Assembly (NCBI GenBank): GCA_019347995.1
Contig: JAHWKH010000123.1
Coordinates: 1 to 7,246 of the forward strand
From: Gemmatimonadota bacterium
GTDB lineage: Bacteria; Gemmatimonadota; Gemmatimonadetes; Longimicrobiales; UBA6960
Reading direction: 5' to 3'
DNA length: 7,246 nucleotides
The notes under the pieces were generated by a model. The model was given only the letters and a program-made list of their open reading frames with translations. It was not told the DNA's origin and ran no database searches. Shown here one piece after another: positions 4,898 through 7,246 of the stretch. Positions within the stretch are counted from its first letter, which is position 1. The number at the start of each line of letters is the position of its first letter. The position numbers were made by a program, and so were the translations under genes.

Positions 4898-7125
4898 AGG
4901 CCCGTCGCGCCCTGGCCCTCGCCCTGGTGGTCCTCCTGGCCACCGCCGCGGCCGTGCTGGCCCGCCGCTTCGGCGGGCTCACGGGCGTGGAGACCCTCGA
5001 GCTCCAGACGCTGGACTGGCGTCAGCAGAGCATGCAGGAGGACCGGCGGCCCGGCTCCCGTCGCCCCAGCGAGATCGTCCTCGTCTTCTTCGACGAGGCC
5101 GCGACGCTGGACTGGGAGTGGCTCTCGCCGTACCCGCGTACGGTCCTGGCCGACCTCGTGACCGCGCTCTCCGACGCCGGAGCGAAGGTCATCGGCCTGG
5201 ACGTCTACCTGGACCGCCTGTACCCGGAGCTCAACGCCCGCACCGGCGGCGACGACCGGCTGCGCGAGGCCATCGCCGAGGCCGGCAACGTGGTGCTGGT
5301 GGCGCCGACCGTGACCGGGCGGGGGGGCGCGCGTCTCGCGCCGCCCCATCCGTCCTTCGCCGCGGTGGCCGCCGACGTGGGCGCCGCCGACCTGCCGAGC
5401 CCGTTCGAGACCGTGCGCGACGCGGCGCTGGCGGTGCGCTCGGAGCGTACGCTCGAGCCCAGCTTCTCCCTGGCGCTCTTCGCCCGGGCGCGCGGCCTCG
5501 ACGTGGATTCCCTGCTGCGCGCCGGCCGGGCCGCGGGACGCGTGGCCCTGCCCGGGATGCCGCCCTCGCTGGGGTCCGTTCCCGACGCGTGGTTCACCGA
5601 GGACGCCCGCGGGGACGACGCGGTGCTGAGCTTCCCCGTCCGCTTCGTCGGCCCGCCTTCCCACCACGCGGTGGAGGGAGGGACCGACGCCGGCACGTTC
5701 GCCGCGTTCTCGTCGGCCGACGCCTCCGTGCTGGCGGCCTTCACCCCCGAGCTCTTCCGGGACCGGGTCGTGCTGCTGGGCACCGGCTTCCACGAATCGG
5801 ACCGCTTCCGCACCCCGTTCCAGGGGGTGCGTCCGGTGGACGGCGGCGGAGCCCTGCTCTCGGACGCCGACGCGTTCCAGTGGACGTACGGCGTGGAGAT
5901 CCACGCGAACGCGCTCCAGAACATGCTGGACGGGGAATACCTCCGCTTCCCGGGCACGCTCGCCACGCTCGCCCTCCTGGCCCTGGCCGCGCTGATCCCC
6001 GGCGCCGCGACGTTCTGGAGGGGGGCGTGGGCGGGCGGCCTCGCCACCGCCGTGGCGGCGATGGGGGCGCTCTTCCTGGGATTCTCGGCCTTCCAGGGCG
6101 AGGTGCTGGCCACGGGCGTGGCGGTGGCCGCACCCTACCTCGTGACGCCGGTGGTGGCGCCGCTGGTCGCCACGTTCCTGGGCTACCTGGGCGCCGTGGC
6201 GTGGGTGAGCGTGGTGGAGGGGCGCGAGAAGCGTTTCCTCAAGGGCGCCTTCGGCAAGTACGTCTCCCCGGCGGTGGTGGCCGAGATCACGGCCAACCCA
6301 TCCGCCCTGAAGCTGGGCGGCCAGAAGCGGCCGCTCACCATCCTGTTCAGCGATCTGGCGGGCTTCACCGACCTGTCGGAGCGGCTCGACCCCCAGGACC
6401 TCATCGCCATGCTGAACGAGTACCTCGACGCCATGACGCACATCGTCATCGAGGAGGAGGGCGGCACGCTGGACAAGTACATCGGCGACGCCATCATGGC
6501 CTTCTGGAACGCGCCGAAACCGTACCCCGACCACGCCGACCGGTCCCTGCGCTGCGCCGTGAAGATGCAGCGCGGAATGGAGGCCCTGAACCGGCACTGG
6601 CGCGAGCGCGATCCCGCCGCCGAGACGCTCGTGGTACGCATCGGCGTGAACTCCGGCGAGGTGGTGGTGGGCAACGTCGGCGGCCAGGAGAAGTTCGACT
6701 ATTCCGCCATCGGCGACGCCGTGAACCTGGCCGCGCGCCTGGAGCCGGCCAACAAGACGTACGGCACGCTGATCATGGCGTCGCAGCACACGATGGACGC
6801 GGCGGCGCCCGGCGCCTTCCGGGTGCGGGAGCTGGACCTGGTGGCCGTGAAGGGAAAGCAGGAGCCGGTGAAGGTCTTCGAGGTGCTGGAGGAGACCGGC
6901 GTCGCGCTGCCGGAGCACCGGGAGGAGGCTCTGCGCCACTACGCGTCCGGACTCGCCGCCTACAAGGGGCGCGACTGGGAGATGGCGGAGCGATATTTCG
7001 CGGCGGCGCTGGAGGCCGACCCCGAGGACGGACCCGCGGCGGTGTACCTCGAGCGCGCCCGGGAATATCTGGTGGACGCCCCCCCGGAGGACTGGGACTT
7101 CGTGGTCCGCAGGACAGCGAAATGA
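4894..7125 (+). CDS. CHASE2-domain class III adenylate cyclase with C-terminal TPR
   Basis: This 743-residue inner-membrane enzyme converts ATP to cAMP. Segments in order: a first membrane helix (about 5-23); an extracytoplasmic CHASE2 sensor (about 30-345, with IVLVFFDEAA, PRTVLADLV, GAKVIGLDVYL and GVEIHANALQNML); three membrane helices (about 354-375, 378-400 and 404-440); the cytoplasmic catalytic domain (about 475-665); and a TPR-like pair of helices (about 671-728). No HAMP domain is seen. The catalytic set is complete: metal aspartates D487 (FSDLAGFT) and D532 (YIGDAIMAF), the adenine-selecting pair K528 and D602 (FDYSAIGD), and N611 and R615 (NLAARLE) for the transition state. K plus D supports ATP rather than GTP as substrate. 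ATG at 4894 is followed directly by the membrane helix; its binding site is weak or distant, and upstream coupling may compensate. CHASE2 ligands are generally unknown. Confidence 0.95.
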   Translation: MKARRALALALVVLLATAAAVLARRFGGLTGVETLELQTLDWRQQSMQEDRRPGSRRPSEIVLVFFDEAATLDWEWLSPYPRTVLADLVTALSDAGAKVIGLDVYLDRLYPELNARTGGDDRLREAIAEAGNVVLVAPTVTGRGGARLAPPHPSFAAVAADVGAADLPSPFETVRDAALAVRSERTLEPSFSLALFARARGLDVDSLLRAGRAAGRVALPGMPPSLGSVPDAWFTEDARGDDAVLSFPVRFVGPPSHHAVEGGTDAGTFAAFSSADASVLAAFTPELFRDRVVLLGTGFHESDRFRTPFQGVRPVDGGGALLSDADAFQWTYGVEIHANALQNMLDGEYLRFPGTLATLALLALAALIPGAATFWRGAWAGGLATAVAAMGALFLGFSAFQGEVLATGVAVAAPYLVTPVVAPLVATFLGYLGAVAWVSVVEGREKRFLKGAFGKYVSPAVVAEITANPSALKLGGQKRPLTILFSDLAGFTDLSERLDPQDLIAMLNEYLDAMTHIVIEEEGGTLDKYIGDAIMAFWNAPKPYPDHADRSLRCAVKMQRGMEALNRHWRERDPAAETLVVRIGVNSGEVVVGNVGGQEKFDYSAIGDAVNLAARLEPANKTYGTLIMASQHTMDAAAPGAFRVRELDLVAVKGKQEPVKVFEVLEETGVALPEHREEALRHYASGLAAYKGRDWEMAERYFAAALEADPEDGPAAVYLERAREYLVDAPPEDWDFVVRRTAK

Positions 7126-7148
7126 GCACCCTCGGGAGCCTGACATGA
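7122..7148 (+). other. Junction mini-ORF 3 (8 codons) between cyclase and secreted-protein genes
   Basis: ATG at 7122-7124 overlaps the cyclase stop (ATGA). Eight codons (MSTLGSLT) end in TGA at 7146-7148, which overlaps the next ATG at 7145-7147 (ATGA). AGGA at 7111-7114 lies 7 nt before this ATG, so it has a usable binding site of its own. This is the third junction in the operon with the same geometry. Its function is inferred. Confidence 0.4.
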
Positions 7149-7246
7149 AAAATGCCTTCGCCCTCTCGGCCGCGGCGCTGTTCGCCCTCGCGGCGGGCGC
7201 ACACGCGACCCCTCCTTCCCAGCCACAGGACGCTCCCGAGGCCGTC
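7145..7246 (+). CDS. N-terminus of a secreted protein (partial)
   Basis: The first 34 codons of a gene run off the right edge. The ATG at 7145 has GGGAG (7134-7138) 6 nt upstream. The peptide is a textbook Sec signal: MKN, a hydrophobic core of Ala, Leu and Phe (4-17), then GAHA with likely cleavage after A21. The mature part begins TPPSQPQDAPEAV, a flexible Pro/Gln/Glu-rich start. The family cannot be named from this much. The 19-nt gap and the mini-ORF link it to the cyclase gene, so it is probably the next member of the operon and shares the extracytoplasmic compartment with the caspase and the CHASE2 sensor. Confidence 0.85.
   Translation, partial: MKNAFALSAAALFALAAGAHATPPSQPQDAPEAV

Noticed and set aside
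3417..4982. 521-codon frame antisense to the caspase gene
   Set aside because: It has repetitive Arg/Ala/His/Gly composition and no domain; the caspase and DUF4384 motifs fix the coding strand.
2943..7125. CBASS-like or other cyclic-nucleotide antiphage system
   Set aside because: The cyclase is a class III CHASE2 enzyme and not a CD-NTase. The caspase carries a signal peptide rather than a nucleotide sensor, and no typical effector or Cap gene is present.
4825..7146. 773-codon open frame antisense to the whole cyclase gene
   Set aside because: It is low-complexity, rich in Arg, Gly, His and Val, with no recognisable domain, and it mirrors a gene with all catalytic motifs. Long antisense frames are expected with this third-position GC bias.
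5118..7148. 676-codon plus-strand frame inside the cyclase gene
   Set aside because: It is Arg/Gly/Pro/Ala-rich with no domain, and is a shift of the cyclase frame. Its last eight codons are noted separately as a junction mini-ORF only because of their position.

Overview
The window is a GC-rich bacterial segment, about 65 to 77% GC by eye in most coding lines, with strong G/C bias at third codon positions. That bias explains the many long shadow reading frames. GTG and probably TTG starts and strong GGAGG-type ribosome binding sites occur. The gene content would suit a high-GC environmental phylum such as Gemmatimonadota or Myxococcota, but no gene here fixes the taxonomy.

Layout: two divergent gene groups meet in an intergenic region near 1817-1990. 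The leftward group (minus strand) holds, in order of transcription, a cyclic-nucleotide-binding protein with a degenerate SpoIIE-type phosphatase domain (1816-650), a SufT/MIP18-family (DUF59) Fe-S assembly protein (549-250), and an unidentified gene cut by the window edge (238-1). The rightward group (plus strand) holds a metallo-beta-lactamase-fold hydrolase (1991-2908), an exported caspase-like protease with a C-terminal DUF4384 domain (2943-4835), a CHASE2-sensor class III adenylate cyclase with a C-terminal TPR (4894-7125), and the first 34 codons of another secreted protein (7145 onward). There is no RNA gene, transposon, CRISPR array or gene-free stretch over 300 bases.

Together the genes read as a possible cAMP signalling module with a protease. 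The membrane cyclase has an extracytoplasmic sensor and makes cAMP. The caspase probably lies in the same extracytoplasmic space. The divergent cNMP-binding protein can read the signal. The MBL hydrolase is a possible but unproven phosphodiesterase. The phosphatase domain of the reader has lost its metal-binding aspartates, so it probably acts by binding.

The least expected structure is at the gene junctions of the rightward group. All three gaps (34, 58 and 19 nt, all equal to 1 modulo 3) are spanned exactly by a mini-ORF. Each mini-ORF's ATG overlaps the upstream stop (ATGA), and its TGA overlaps the downstream start (GTGA, ATGA, ATGA). In each case the upstream gene ends in an A-ending codon (CGA, CCA, AAA) that is uncommon in this sequence. 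This looks like a translational relay and is absent from the leftward group.
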